A DNA stretch of 30,978 nucleotides from NCBI GenBank assembly GCA_045541975.1, contig JAZQKB010000012.1, forward strand, positions 1-30,978, written 5' to 3'. Within the stretch, counting starts at the first letter, position 1. Each line of letters begins with the position of its first letter. This stretch comes from SIG452 sp045541975. Its GTDB lineage: Bacteria; Bacillota; Clostridia; UMGS1840. Of the stretch, positions 1 through 8,389 are shown one piece after another. The position numbers were made by a program, and so were the translations under genes. The notes beneath the pieces were generated by a model. The model saw only the letters and a program-made list of their open reading frames with translations, did not search any database and was not told the DNA's origin.

Positions 1-151
1 GTACCTCTAAAATAATTTATGAAGTTTCTGTGAACATTATACCATAAAAAAACACAAAATACAACAAAAAACATTAAAAAAATTAATTTTTATACATTTT
101 TTTGGAGAGCCATTTTTATTTTTTTAATTGTGTCACCACTAAGAAAAAAGG

Positions 152-180
152 TTGACAAAAAACGACAGATAGTATATAAT
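152..180 (+). promoter_or_regulatory. Sigma-A promoter of the first NSS transporter
   Basis: A perfect -35 TTGACA at 152-157 and a perfect -10 TATAAT at 175-180 are separated by 17 bases. The ATG at 226 lies about 40 bases past the expected transcription start, with an AGGAGG ribosome site at 211-216. Positions 1-151 are very AT-rich and hold no gene I can recognise. Confidence 0.85.
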
Positions 181-225
181 ACTATAGTTAAATTTTAGAA
201 AATAGTTGTCAGGAGGATTTATCTT

Positions 226-1584
226 ATGGCAAATGAAAAACGAAGCAGTTTTACCGGCAAGCTTGGATTTGTAATGGCTGCTGCAGGTTCGGCAGTAGGA
301 CTGGGTAATATCTGGAGATTTCCTTATCTTGCCGCAAAATACGGCGGCGGCATTTTTCTGTTGGTTTATTTAATTCTGGCAGTTACCTTTGGCTTTACCT
401 TGATGACTGCGGAAATCGCATTAGGTAGAAAAACCGGACTGAGTGCAATCGGAGCTTTTCGTAAATTAGATAAACGGTATACATTTGTAGGTTATCTTGC
501 TGCAATTGTTCCGATGATTATTCTGCCGTACTATTCTGTAATTGGTGGATGGGTAACCAAGTATTTATACACTTTTCTTACAGGCGGAATGACTCAGGCT
601 GCAGACGGTAGTTTCTTTACTAATTTTATAGGAGGCTCCATTGAATCAATTGGCTGGTTTTTCCTGTTTATTGCTGCAACTGTACTGATTGTTATGTGTG
701 GCGTTAATAAAGGCATTGAAAAAGTCAGCAAGATCATGATGCCGATTTTGATTCTTCTTTCCATTGTGATTGCGGTTTATTCTTTATGCATGCCTGGTGC
801 AATCGGTGGTTTGTTGTATTATATTACTCCTAATTTTTCTAATTTTTCGGTAACTACCGTGTTGGCTGCTATGGGGCAGTTGTTTTATTCCATGTCTCTT
901 GCAATGGGGATTATGATTACTTACGGTTCTTATATGAAAAAAGAAGTTAGTATTGAATCCTCCGTTTCACAGATTGAATTTTTTGATACCGGGATTGCAT
1001 TCATTGCAGGTATGATGATTGTTCCTGCTGTTTTTGCATTTTCCAACGGAGATCTGGCTGCCATGAATAAAGGGGCCGGCTTAATGTTTATCACCTTGCC
1101 TCAGGTATTTCAGACTATGCCATTTGGAGATGTTATCGGCACAGCATTCTTTGTGATGGTGTTGTTTGCCGCTTTAACTTCCTCCATCTCTTTGATGGAA
1201 ACCGTGGTTTCCATTGTTTGCGACAAGTTGAAGTTCAAGAGAATCCCTGCATGCTTCGTAGTGTTTGGAGTATCCTTGTTACTGGGTATTCCTTCGGCGC
1301 TTGGAAGTAACTTATGGAGTTCTGTGAAAATTATCGGTATGGAATTCTTAGATTTCTTTGATTTCATCAGCAACAGTGTTTTAATGCCCATTGTAGCATT
1401 GCTAACATGTATCTTCATCGGTTATGTGTTAAAACCCAAAGCAGTGGTTGAAGAGGTAGAAGCTGGCGGTAAGTTTAAACGAAAAAAACTGTTCTCGGTA
1501 ATGATTAAATACATTGCTCCTGTTTTTATCGTATTGATTTTAGTTTTTTCAGTGCTGGAAGCACTTAAAATTTTAAAAATTTAA
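226..1584 (+). CDS. Sodium:neurotransmitter symporter (NSS) family transporter
   Basis: A 452-residue multi-spanning membrane protein of the LeuT-fold NSS family, which imports amino acids or related solutes with sodium. The family signature is in the first membrane segment: a glycine-rich stretch followed by GNIWRFPY at about residues 28-35 and then YGGGIFLLVYL. Further hydrophobic segments run to the C-terminus, ending in one at about 430-450. The start is fixed by AGGAGG nine bases upstream and by the consensus promoter. It is a single-gene unit, closed by the terminator at 1598-1635 just before the redox operon. The substrate cannot be read from sequence; bacterial members take up tryptophan, tyrosine, leucine, alanine and others. 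A second, divergent NSS gene lies at 13561. Confidence 0.93.
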   Translation: MANEKRSSFTGKLGFVMAAAGSAVGLGNIWRFPYLAAKYGGGIFLLVYLILAVTFGFTLMTAEIALGRKTGLSAIGAFRKLDKRYTFVGYLAAIVPMIILPYYSVIGGWVTKYLYTFLTGGMTQAADGSFFTNFIGGSIESIGWFFLFIAATVLIVMCGVNKGIEKVSKIMMPILILLSIVIAVYSLCMPGAIGGLLYYITPNFSNFSVTTVLAAMGQLFYSMSLAMGIMITYGSYMKKEVSIESSVSQIEFFDTGIAFIAGMMIVPAVFAFSNGDLAAMNKGAGLMFITLPQVFQTMPFGDVIGTAFFVMVLFAALTSSISLMETVVSIVCDKLKFKRIPACFVVFGVSLLLGIPSALGSNLWSSVKIIGMEFLDFFDFISNSVLMPIVALLTCIFIGYVLKPKAVVEEVEAGGKFKRKKLFSVMIKYIAPVFIVLILVFSVLEALKILKI

Positions 1585-1597
1585 TAAGTAAACGAAT

Positions 1598-1635
1598 GCA
1601 CTTTCTTGTCCTCGGACAGGGAAGTGCTTTTTTTG
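1598..1635 (+). terminator. Rho-independent terminator after the NSS gene
   Basis: A 14-base stem (GCACTTTCTTGTCC pairing with GGACAGGGAAGTGC, including G-T pairs) is followed by seven T. It separates the NSS gene from the Hdr/Flx operon. The 335-base gene-free stretch 1585-1919 holds this terminator, AT-rich DNA and the operon promoter. I see nothing else in it. Confidence 0.9.
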
Positions 1636-1750
1636 TCCTGTTATATTTTTGGAAACTATTCAAATTACCACATTACAAGCTAACTGTTTTTTAGAAAATT
1701 GTGCAAAATATGGAAAATCAAAAAAACTCGAAAAAATACGAAAAAAAAAC

Positions 1751-1779
1751 TTGTGCATTGAACAGGTTTATGTTATAAT
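1751..1779 (+). promoter_or_regulatory. Extended -10 promoter of the Hdr-Flx-Frd operon
   Basis: A weak -35 (TTGTGC, 1751-1756) and a perfect -10 (TATAAT, 1774-1779) preceded by TGT, the extended -10 signature, sit 17 bases apart. The expected start is near 1786, leaving an AT-rich leader of about 135 bases before the first gene at 1920. A weak -35 with an extended -10 would suit activation, but I see no clear operator. No other promoter or terminator is evident until 11961, supporting one ten-gene transcript. Confidence 0.7.
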
Positions 1780-1919
1780 AGAATCGTTATTATTTGATAT
1801 ATTGGTTATTTTTAAATTATTTTGTTATTTTTTTAACGAAGTTGGAACGAATCTCAAGTAGGATAATTTCGTATGATCGTAAGAAAACAGCATTACAAAA
1901 AGGAAAGGAAACCCTCAGT

Positions 1920-2714
1920 ATGAAGTACAGTTACTATCCCGGATGTACCTTAAAAAATAAAGCCAAAGTTTTGGATGATTATGCCAGAAAATGTGCCGAA
2001 GTGCTTGGCTTTACTTTAGAAGAAATCAAAGACTGGCAATGTTGTGGCGGTGTTTATCCGTTAGGTAGTGATGAAATTGCTACCAAGTTGTCTTCTGTCC
2101 GTGCATTAAATGATGCTAAAGAAAAAGGGCAAGAACTGGTAACCGTTTGTTCAGCATGTCATCACGTGTTAAAACGTGTGAATGATGATATGGCAACCGT
2201 GGAAGATATCAGAACCCGTGCCAACAACTATATGAATCTGTCTGAACCCTATTCTGGCGAAACAACTGTTCTTCATTATCTGGAAGTTCTTCGTGACAGA
2301 ATCGGTTTTGACAAATTAAAGGAAAAAGTGACCAATCCTTTAACCGGCAGAAAAATCGGAGCTTACTATGGATGTTTGTTGCTTCGCCCCGGAAAAATTA
2401 TGGCGTTTGACAATCCGGAAAACCCAAGAATTATGGAAGATTTTATTCGTGCAATTGGTGCTGAGCCTGTTGTTTATCCTTACCGTAATGAATGCTGTGG
2501 CGGATATATTTCTCTAAAAGAAAAAGAAATGGCTAAATCCATGTGCGATAAAATTTCCGAAAGTGCAAAAGGTTTTGGTGCAGATTGCTTGATTACTGCC
2601 TGTCCGCTTTGTATGTATAATTTAAATAAATCAACCGAAGAATTGCCGGTTTATTATTTCACAGAGCTTTTAGCAGAAGCTTTGGGTGTAAAAGAGGAGG
2701 CGAGTGAGAAATGA
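1920..2714 (+). CDS. hdrB: HdrB-like subunit with two CCG domains
   Basis: A 264-residue heterodisulfide-reductase subunit B. It contains two complete CCG cysteine motifs: C9, C41-C42, C77 and C80, then C152, C192-C193, C228 and C231. In methanogen HdrB such motifs bind two non-cubane [4Fe-4S] clusters that reduce a disulfide. No membrane segment or signal is visible, so it is cytosolic. The ATG at 1920 is preceded by AAGGAAAGGAAA; an in-frame ATG at 1794 would add 42 AT-rich-encoded residues unlike the family. The stop overlaps the hdrC start (ATGA). Bacteria lack CoM-S-S-CoB, and no DsrC gene is in the window, so the natural acceptor is open; the fumarate-reductase-like genes downstream are one candidate. 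Confidence 0.9.
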   Translation: MKYSYYPGCTLKNKAKVLDDYARKCAEVLGFTLEEIKDWQCCGGVYPLGSDEIATKLSSVRALNDAKEKGQELVTVCSACHHVLKRVNDDMATVEDIRTRANNYMNLSEPYSGETTVLHYLEVLRDRIGFDKLKEKVTNPLTGRKIGAYYGCLLLRPGKIMAFDNPENPRIMEDFIRAIGAEPVVYPYRNECCGGYISLKEKEMAKSMCDKISESAKGFGADCLITACPLCMYNLNKSTEELPVYYFTELLAEALGVKEEASEK

Positions 2715-3097
2715 GCCACAGAAACTATGCTGAGAAAATCAAAGAAATCAGCGGGGTGAATCCGTATAAATGCATGAAATGCGGCAAATGCTCAGCAACT
2801 TGCCCGTCATATCATGAAATGGACATCAAACCCCATCAGTTTGTAACCTATGTGCAGAATGGTAAAATTGAAGCACTGGCAAATTCCAAATCTTTATGGA
2901 AATGTTTATCTTGTTTTGCCTGTGTGGAACGTTGCCCCAGAGATGTAAAACCTGGCAAGCTGATTGATGCAGCCCGTCAAATTGTGGTACGGGAACGTGG
3001 CGGAGATTATTTGTCCGCAGATGAAATTCCCGCATTATTAGATGAAGAGCTTCCCCAACAGCTGTTGGTAAGTGCCTTCAGAAGATATAAGAGGTAG
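2711..3097 (+). CDS. hdrC: HdrC-like ferredoxin subunit
   Basis: A 128-residue protein with two classical [4Fe-4S] motifs: CMKCGKCSATCP at about 21-32 and CLSCFACVERCP at about 64-75. This is the usual size and pattern of HdrC, which carries electrons from HdrA to HdrB. The gene overlaps hdrB by four bases and ends nine bases before the hdrA ATG, so the three subunits are translationally coupled in the order B-C-A. No membrane anchor is present, unlike HdrE-dependent or Dsr-type relatives, which agrees with a soluble complex. Confidence 0.9.
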   Translation: MSHRNYAEKIKEISGVNPYKCMKCGKCSATCPSYHEMDIKPHQFVTYVQNGKIEALANSKSLWKCLSCFACVERCPRDVKPGKLIDAARQIVVRERGGDYLSADEIPALLDEELPQQLLVSAFRRYKR

Positions 3098-3106
3098 GTG
3101 AGTAGT

Positions 3107-5095
3107 ATGCAGAGAATTGGTGTTTTTGTTTGTCATTGCGGTTCTAATATTGCCGCAACGGTAAACGTTGAAAAAGTTGTAGAAATTATCAAAAAAGAAC
3201 CCGGCGTTTGTCACGCTGAGGATTATCCGTATATGTGTTCCGAAGCAGGTCAGATGAAAATCTTAGAAGCTGTAAAGGAAAAGAAACTAACTGGGATAGC
3301 AGTTTGTTCCTGTTCTCCCCGTATGCATGAAGCTACTTTCCGTAAGGCAGCAGAACGTGCAGGCCTAAACCCCTATATGGTGGAAATTGCCAACATTCGT
3401 GAGCATTGTTCCTGGATTCATAAAGATATGGAAGAAGCAACTGAAAAGGCTGTAATTTTAGCCAGAGCAGCAGTTGCAAAGGTGAATCTGAATACTCCTC
3501 TGCAAGCAGGGGAAAGCCGTGTTACCAAGCGTGCACTGGTCATTGGTGGCGGTATTGCAGGTATTCAGACAGCACTGGATATCGCTGATGCAGGTTACGA
3601 AGTAGATATCGTAGAAAAAACTCCCTCCATCGGCGGCAGAATGTCTCAGCTTGATAAAACCTTCCCCACACTGGACTGTTCCGCTTGTATCTTAACTCCC
3701 AAAATGGTGGAAGCGGCTGCTCACGATAAAATCAATATTTACACTTATTCCGAAGTGGATAAAGTTACCGGCTTTGTCGGGGATTTTACCGTTGATATCC
3801 GCAAAAAAGCAAGAAGTGTTGACAGTAACAAATGTACCGGTTGCGGTGTTTGTCAGGAAAAATGTCCGTCTAAAAAATCCTTAAATGAATTTAACCGTGG
3901 ATTAAATACCAGAAGCGCTATCTATACTCCCTTTGCGCAAGCAATTCCCAATGTTCCGGTGATTGACCGTGATGCATGTATCAAATTTAAAACCGGAAAA
4001 TGCGGTGTTTGTGAAAAAGTTTGTCAGGCTGGCGCTATTGACTACAATCAGAAAGATGAAATCATTACTGAAAAATACGGTGCGATTGTAGTGGCTACCG
4101 GTTTTGATACTATTAAATTGGATAACTATGATGAATATGCTTACAACCAGAGCAAAGATGTTATCACATCCTTAGAACTGGAACGTATTATGAATGCAGC
4201 AGGTCCTACCAAAGGCCATTTGGAACGCTTATCTGACGGAAAAGCACCTAAGGAAATGGTGTTCATTCAATGTGTGGGTAGCCGTTGTTCCGATAACAGA
4301 GGCAAAAGCTATTGCTCCAAAATTTGTTGTATGTATACTGCAAAACATGCAATGCTCATCCGTGATAAATATCCGGATGTGAACGTGACTGTGTTCTATA
4401 TCGACGTTCGTACTCCCGGTAAAAACTTCGACGAGTTTTACAGACGTGCTGTGGAAGAATACGGTGTAAATTATGTCAAAGGTCAGGTAGGTAAAGTTGC
4501 ACCGCTTCCCAATGGAAAACTGCTGGTGCAGGGTTCTGACTTGTTAGATAACAAACAGATTTTAAAAGAAGCAGATATGGTTGTGTTGGCAACTGCCATC
4601 GAACCGGAAGCATCTGTTCGTCAGATTGCAACCATGCTGACTGCAAGTATTGATACTAATAATTTCTTAACCGAAGCTCATCCTAAGCTTCGTCCGGTGG
4701 AATCTCCCACTGCAGGGGTGTTCCTGTCTGGTGTATGCCAGGGTCCCAAGGATATTCCTGAAACAGTTGCCCAGGCAGGTGCGGCAGCGGTGAAAGCCAT
4801 TGGTCTTTTAGCAAAAGATAAACTGACAACTAACCCTTGCACAGCCAAAGCAGATGAACTTCTTTGTAACGGTTGCTCCCAGTGTGCAAATGTTTGTCCC
4901 TACGGTGCAATCACTTACTTGGATAAAGAAGTAAACGATCACGGAATCCGTGAAGTAAGAAGAGTGGCTCAGGTGAATAACGCACTCTGTCAGGGATGCG
5001 GTGCTTGTACCGTTACCTGTCCGTCCGGTGCTATGGACTTGCAGGGCTTCTCCAACAGACAAATTATTGCGGAGGTGGATGCGATATGCCGTTAA
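3107..5095 (+). CDS. hdrA: HdrA-like FAD and iron-sulfur subunit
   Basis: A 662-residue HdrA, the subunit that carries the bifurcating FAD in known Hdr complexes. The N-terminus has VCHCGSN and CSCSPRMHEATF. The FAD-binding motif VIGGGIAG lies at about 145-152, followed by the HdrA-typical TLDCSACILTPKMVE near 188-202. Ferredoxin motifs occur at about 243-254, near 300, at 588-599 (CNGCSQCANVCP) and at 628-639 (CQGCGACTVTCP). The ATG at 3107 is preferred because GAGGTAGGTG sits just upstream; an in-frame GTG at 3098 would overlap that ribosome site. Its end overlaps the next gene by ten bases. Length is normal for stand-alone HdrA, with no fused selenocysteine or MvhD domain. Confidence 0.93.
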   Translation: MQRIGVFVCHCGSNIAATVNVEKVVEIIKKEPGVCHAEDYPYMCSEAGQMKILEAVKEKKLTGIAVCSCSPRMHEATFRKAAERAGLNPYMVEIANIREHCSWIHKDMEEATEKAVILARAAVAKVNLNTPLQAGESRVTKRALVIGGGIAGIQTALDIADAGYEVDIVEKTPSIGGRMSQLDKTFPTLDCSACILTPKMVEAAAHDKINIYTYSEVDKVTGFVGDFTVDIRKKARSVDSNKCTGCGVCQEKCPSKKSLNEFNRGLNTRSAIYTPFAQAIPNVPVIDRDACIKFKTGKCGVCEKVCQAGAIDYNQKDEIITEKYGAIVVATGFDTIKLDNYDEYAYNQSKDVITSLELERIMNAAGPTKGHLERLSDGKAPKEMVFIQCVGSRCSDNRGKSYCSKICCMYTAKHAMLIRDKYPDVNVTVFYIDVRTPGKNFDEFYRRAVEEYGVNYVKGQVGKVAPLPNGKLLVQGSDLLDNKQILKEADMVVLATAIEPEASVRQIATMLTASIDTNNFLTEAHPKLRPVESPTAGVFLSGVCQGPKDIPETVAQAGAAAVKAIGLLAKDKLTTNPCTAKADELLCNGCSQCANVCPYGAITYLDKEVNDHGIREVRRVAQVNNALCQGCGACTVTCPSGAMDLQGFSNRQIIAEVDAICR

Positions 5096-5526
5096 ATGAA
5101 ACCGAATTCAGACCGAAAATTGTTGCATTTTGCTGTAACTGGTGTAGCTATGCCGGTGCAGACTTGGCAGGTAGCAGCCGTCTCTCTTATCCTGCAGATG
5201 TAAAAATTATTAAAGTGCCATGTTCCTGCCGTGTGAATCCTATGTTCATTCTGCGTGCCTTTGAAAAAGGGGCAGACGGAGTTATCATTTGCGGATGCCA
5301 TCCCGGAGACTGCCACTATTCCACCGGGAACTACTATGCACGCCGCCGTATGACTTTGCTGTTTTCCATGCTAGATTATCTGGGCATTGAAAAAGGCAGA
5401 ACCCGTGTGGAATGGGTATCTGCAGCAGAAGGCGTGAAATTCTCCCAGACGATGAATGAATTTGTGGAAACCATCCGTTCTCTGGGTAAAAATGTGAGAT
5501 TGGGGGATTTACGATGCAAGAATTAG
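5086..5526 (+). CDS. flxD: MvhD/FlxD-like electron-transfer subunit
   Basis: A 146-residue MvhD-family (hydrogenase delta subunit) protein, the small [2Fe-2S] linker that connects a hydrogen- or NADH-oxidising module to HdrA. Cysteines are clustered as expected: FCCNWCSYAGAD near residue 14, VPCSCR near 46 and ICGCHPGDCHY near 70. The start has GGAGGTGGATGCGAT before the ATG. It overlaps hdrA by 10 bases and the next gene by 13 bases, so the reading frames are tightly coupled. No hydrogenase large subunit is nearby; instead the following three genes match FlxC, FlxB and FlxA, so this is FlxD by context. Confidence 0.88.
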   Translation: MPLNETEFRPKIVAFCCNWCSYAGADLAGSSRLSYPADVKIIKVPCSCRVNPMFILRAFEKGADGVIICGCHPGDCHYSTGNYYARRRMTLLFSMLDYLGIEKGRTRVEWVSAAEGVKFSQTMNEFVETIRSLGKNVRLGDLRCKN

Positions 5527-6482
5527 TAAAACGCGCAGCCGAACTTTTAAAAGACGGCACCGTTACCCGTGTGCTTGGTTGGAAAATCGGCGATCTTCCC
5601 TATAATCCGGAACCTGCATTTTTTGAAACCGAAAAAGCATTAAAAGATTTTATTTATAATGCTTTTTGCGGTGCAAACTTAAGTAAATATATGATTGAAG
5701 CCTCCAAACTGGACGGCAAGACCTTAGTATTTTTAAAACCTTGCGATTCCTATAGCTTTAACCAACTGTTAAAGGAACATCGTGTAGACCGTGACAAAGC
5801 GTATATCATCGGTGTTGGTTGCAAGGGAAAGTTAGATATTGAAAATATCAGAAAGCAGGGAATCAAGGGGATTGAAGCCATCAAAGGCATTGAAATGACA
5901 GATGCCTGCGATACCTTGGCAATTTCCACTGTGTATGGTGACAAAACTTGCTCTTATGATGATGCAATGCTGTCCCGTTGCCATTCCTGCAAAGGAAAAG
6001 AACACGTGATTTTTGACGAACAAATTGGCGAATCCCGTGATACCGCAACCATTGACAGATTTTCCGAAGTGGAAGCGATTGAAAAAATGTCTCCCGAAGA
6101 AAAATTTGAATTTTTCCGCAAAGAACTGTCCAAATGTATCCGTTGCAATGCCTGCAGAAATATTTGCCCTGCCTGCAGTTGCAGAAAATGCGTATTTGAC
6201 AGCGACAAATTTGACAGTGCCCAAAAAGCTAACGTGGACACCTTCCAGGAAAATATGTTCCATATTATCCGGGCATTCCATGTAGCCGGCAGATGTACCG
6301 ATTGCGGCGAATGTAGCCGTGTTTGTCCTCAGGGCATTCCGCTTCATTTGTTTAACCGTAAATTTATTAAAGATATTAATGATTTTTACGGTGATTATAC
6401 CGCAGGGGAAGATATCAATAACGAGGCTCCTTTAACTCACTTTGAGTTTTCCGACAGAGAGCCAAACGAAGAAAGGGGATAA
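5514..6482 (+). CDS. flxC: FlxC-like (FrhB/FdhB-type) iron-sulfur protein
   Basis: A 322-residue cytosolic protein. The N-terminal two thirds resembles the F420-hydrogenase/formate-dehydrogenase beta family (LKPCDSYSFNQLL, VGCKGKLD). Two [4Fe-4S] motifs follow: CIRCNACRNICP at 208-219, with three more cysteines right after it (ACSCRKC), and CTDCGECSRVCP at 261-272. In Desulfovibrio the corresponding FlxC is part of the NADH-oxidising FlxABCD module that feeds HdrABC. The gene starts inside the end of flxD and is followed after three bases by flxB, with AAAGGGG as the next ribosome site. Its exact electron-transfer role is not established from sequence. Confidence 0.83.
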   Translation: MQELVKRAAELLKDGTVTRVLGWKIGDLPYNPEPAFFETEKALKDFIYNAFCGANLSKYMIEASKLDGKTLVFLKPCDSYSFNQLLKEHRVDRDKAYIIGVGCKGKLDIENIRKQGIKGIEAIKGIEMTDACDTLAISTVYGDKTCSYDDAMLSRCHSCKGKEHVIFDEQIGESRDTATIDRFSEVEAIEKMSPEEKFEFFRKELSKCIRCNACRNICPACSCRKCVFDSDKFDSAQKANVDTFQENMFHIIRAFHVAGRCTDCGECSRVCPQGIPLHLFNRKFIKDINDFYGDYTAGEDINNEAPLTHFEFSDREPNEERG

Positions 6483-6485
6483 TGT

Positions 6486-7517
6486 ATGTTAAAGATTTCA
6501 AAAAATAAGTTACCCGCATTATTCCAGAAAATCAAAGAACAAAGAGAATTGTATCTTCCGATTTGTGTGGCAGATCAGGTAAATTTTGGTGTGTACCATG
6601 AGGATGCAGAGGTTAATTTAGATGTTTTAAAAACCGTAAAATCTCCCAAAGATGCATTTTTCCCGCAGAGCGAAACCTTATATACCTGCAATAAAGAAGA
6701 AAACAAATGGGCTATTACTCCCGAAGAACTGCAAAGTCAGGAATTTGTTGTCTTTGGTATCAAAGCTTGCGATGTGAAAGGCATTGAAGTGTTGGATCAA
6801 GTGTTCTTAGCAGAACCTGTTGACACCTTTTACAAAGCTCGCCGTGACCATGGTATTTTAGTGGCATTGGCTTGTAACGAACCGGAAGAAAGTTGTTTCT
6901 GTAAGGCTTTTGGTATTGATTGCACCGATCCCAAAGCAGATGTTGCTACTTGGTTGGTTGGTGATGAACTTTACTGGAATCCCCTAACCGAAAAAGGTAA
7001 TCTTCTGACTGATGCAGTGAAAGAGTTACTGGAAGAAACCGACGATTCCAAGGTGAATGATCAGCAGGAAACAACTAAAAAAATTGTAGAAAAACTGCCG
7101 TATATGAACCTTTCGTTGGAAGGTTGGAACGGGGACGTTTTAACCGAAAAATTTGAATCTCCTTTATGGGAAGAATTGTATAAACCTTGTCTGGCTTGCG
7201 GTACCTGCACCTTTGTGTGTCCCACCTGCCAGTGCTATGATATTAAAGATTACAATACCGGAAATGGTGTGCAGCGTTACCGTTGCTGGGATTCTTGCAT
7301 GTATTCCGATTTTACCATGATGGCTCACGGCAATAACCGTACCTCTCAGATGCAGCGATTCCGTCAGAGATTTATGCATAAGCTGGTGTATTTTCCAGCT
7401 AATAATGACGGAATGTACTCCTGTGTAGGTTGTGGCAGATGTGTGGAAAAATGTCCGTCTGCATTAAATATTGTAAAAGTGATCAAAGCATTTTCTAAGG
7501 AAGGGGGAGACAAATAA
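6486..7517 (+). CDS. flxB: FlxB-like (sulfhydrogenase beta/AsrA-type) ferredoxin
   Basis: A 343-residue protein of the 4Fe-4S dicluster family shared by sulfhydrogenase HydB, anaerobic sulfite reductase AsrA and FlxB. Motifs: CLACGTCTFVCP at 235-246, followed by TCQC and the family-typical RCWDSCMYSDFT, then CVGCGRCVEKCP at 313-324. It probably relays electrons between FlxA and the rest of the complex, or to ferredoxin. Its stop and the flxA start share one base (TAATG). AsrA is an alternative label, but there is no asrC sulfite reductase gene and the Hdr/MvhD neighbours fit Flx much better. Confidence 0.85.
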   Translation: MLKISKNKLPALFQKIKEQRELYLPICVADQVNFGVYHEDAEVNLDVLKTVKSPKDAFFPQSETLYTCNKEENKWAITPEELQSQEFVVFGIKACDVKGIEVLDQVFLAEPVDTFYKARRDHGILVALACNEPEESCFCKAFGIDCTDPKADVATWLVGDELYWNPLTEKGNLLTDAVKELLEETDDSKVNDQQETTKKIVEKLPYMNLSLEGWNGDVLTEKFESPLWEELYKPCLACGTCTFVCPTCQCYDIKDYNTGNGVQRYRCWDSCMYSDFTMMAHGNNRTSQMQRFRQRFMHKLVYFPANNDGMYSCVGCGRCVEKCPSALNIVKVIKAFSKEGGDK

Positions 7518-8371
7518 TGTGCGATTGTAACTGTCACGAAAATTATAATTTAGACACTTTAATTCCCAAAATCGGCGTGATTACCGAAATCACACAGCAG
7601 ACTCCCGATGTAAAAACCTTCCGTGTGAATGCTCCTGAAGGAGGAAAAGTGTTTGAACATCTGCCCGGACAGTGTGCTATGATTTCCGTACCTGGTGTCG
7701 GGGAAGCAATGTTTTCCATTACGTCTTCTCCCACCAATAAAGACTATCAGGAATTTAGCATTAAAAAATGCGGTGTGTTGACTGATTATCTTCATACCAT
7801 GGAAGTGGGCGAAGAATTAACCGTCAGAGGTCCCTACGGTAACAATTTCCCCGTTGAAACTGAGCTGAAAGGAAAGAATCTTCTGTTCATTGCCGGAGGT
7901 ATTGGGTTAGCTCCGCTTCGCTCCGTCATTAATTATGTAATTGACAACCGCCAAAACTACGGCACCGTGGATATTTTGTACGGTTCCAGAAGTATGGATG
8001 ATTTGGTTGGTCTAAAAGAAATTCAAGAAGTCTGGGCAAAAGAAGAGGGAATTAATGTTCACCTTACCATTGACCGTGAGCAGGAAGGATGGAATGGTCA
8101 CGTGGGATTTGTACCCTCCTTCTTAAAAGAGCTTGGTTTTGAAAATAACAAAACTGCATTGGTTTGCGGACCACCCATTATGATTAAATTCGTATTGCAG
8201 GCATTAGAAGAAATGGGCTTCTCCAAAGAGCAGGTATATACCACTTTGGAACTTCGCATGAAATGTGGCGTTGGTAAATGTGGCAGATGTAATATTGGCT
8301 CCAAATACGTATGCAAAGACGGACCGGTATTCCGTTGTGATGAAATTGACGAATTGCCTGACGAATATTAA
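7517..8371 (+). CDS. flxA: FlxA-like NAD(P)H:flavin oxidoreductase
   Basis: A 284-residue ferredoxin-NADP reductase-like flavoprotein. The N-terminal half has a FAD-binding barrel, with LPGQCAMISVPG and the later TVRGPYGNNFP. The NAD(P)-binding half begins with GGIGLAPLRS near 134 and includes VCGPPIMIKF near 216. The C-terminus carries a [2Fe-2S] site of the dihydroorotate-dehydrogenase-B type: C250, C255, C258 and C266. It is related to HydG, AsrB and FlxA, and is the likely entry point for NADH or NADPH electrons into the Hdr complex. Sequence alone does not decide between NADH and NADPH. Confidence 0.88.
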   Translation: MCDCNCHENYNLDTLIPKIGVITEITQQTPDVKTFRVNAPEGGKVFEHLPGQCAMISVPGVGEAMFSITSSPTNKDYQEFSIKKCGVLTDYLHTMEVGEELTVRGPYGNNFPVETELKGKNLLFIAGGIGLAPLRSVINYVIDNRQNYGTVDILYGSRSMDDLVGLKEIQEVWAKEEGINVHLTIDREQEGWNGHVGFVPSFLKELGFENNKTALVCGPPIMIKFVLQALEEMGFSKEQVYTTLELRMKCGVGKCGRCNIGSKYVCKDGPVFRCDEIDELPDEY

Positions 8372-8389
8372 GAAAGGATGGATGCTAGG

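Noticed and set aside
1751..1768. A possible Rex (NADH sensor) box near the operon -35
   Set aside because: Only the left half TTGTG fits; the right half of the palindrome is missing.
1649..1861. A 70-codon frame between the NSS terminator and the redox operon
   Set aside because: It crosses the operon promoter, lacks a ribosome site and encodes a low-complexity Lys/Leu/Phe-rich product expected from AT-rich DNA.
6486..8371. Anaerobic sulfite reductase AsrAB
   Set aside because: The two proteins belong to the same families, but no asrC is present and the flanking MvhD, FrhB-like and Hdr genes fit FlxBA.
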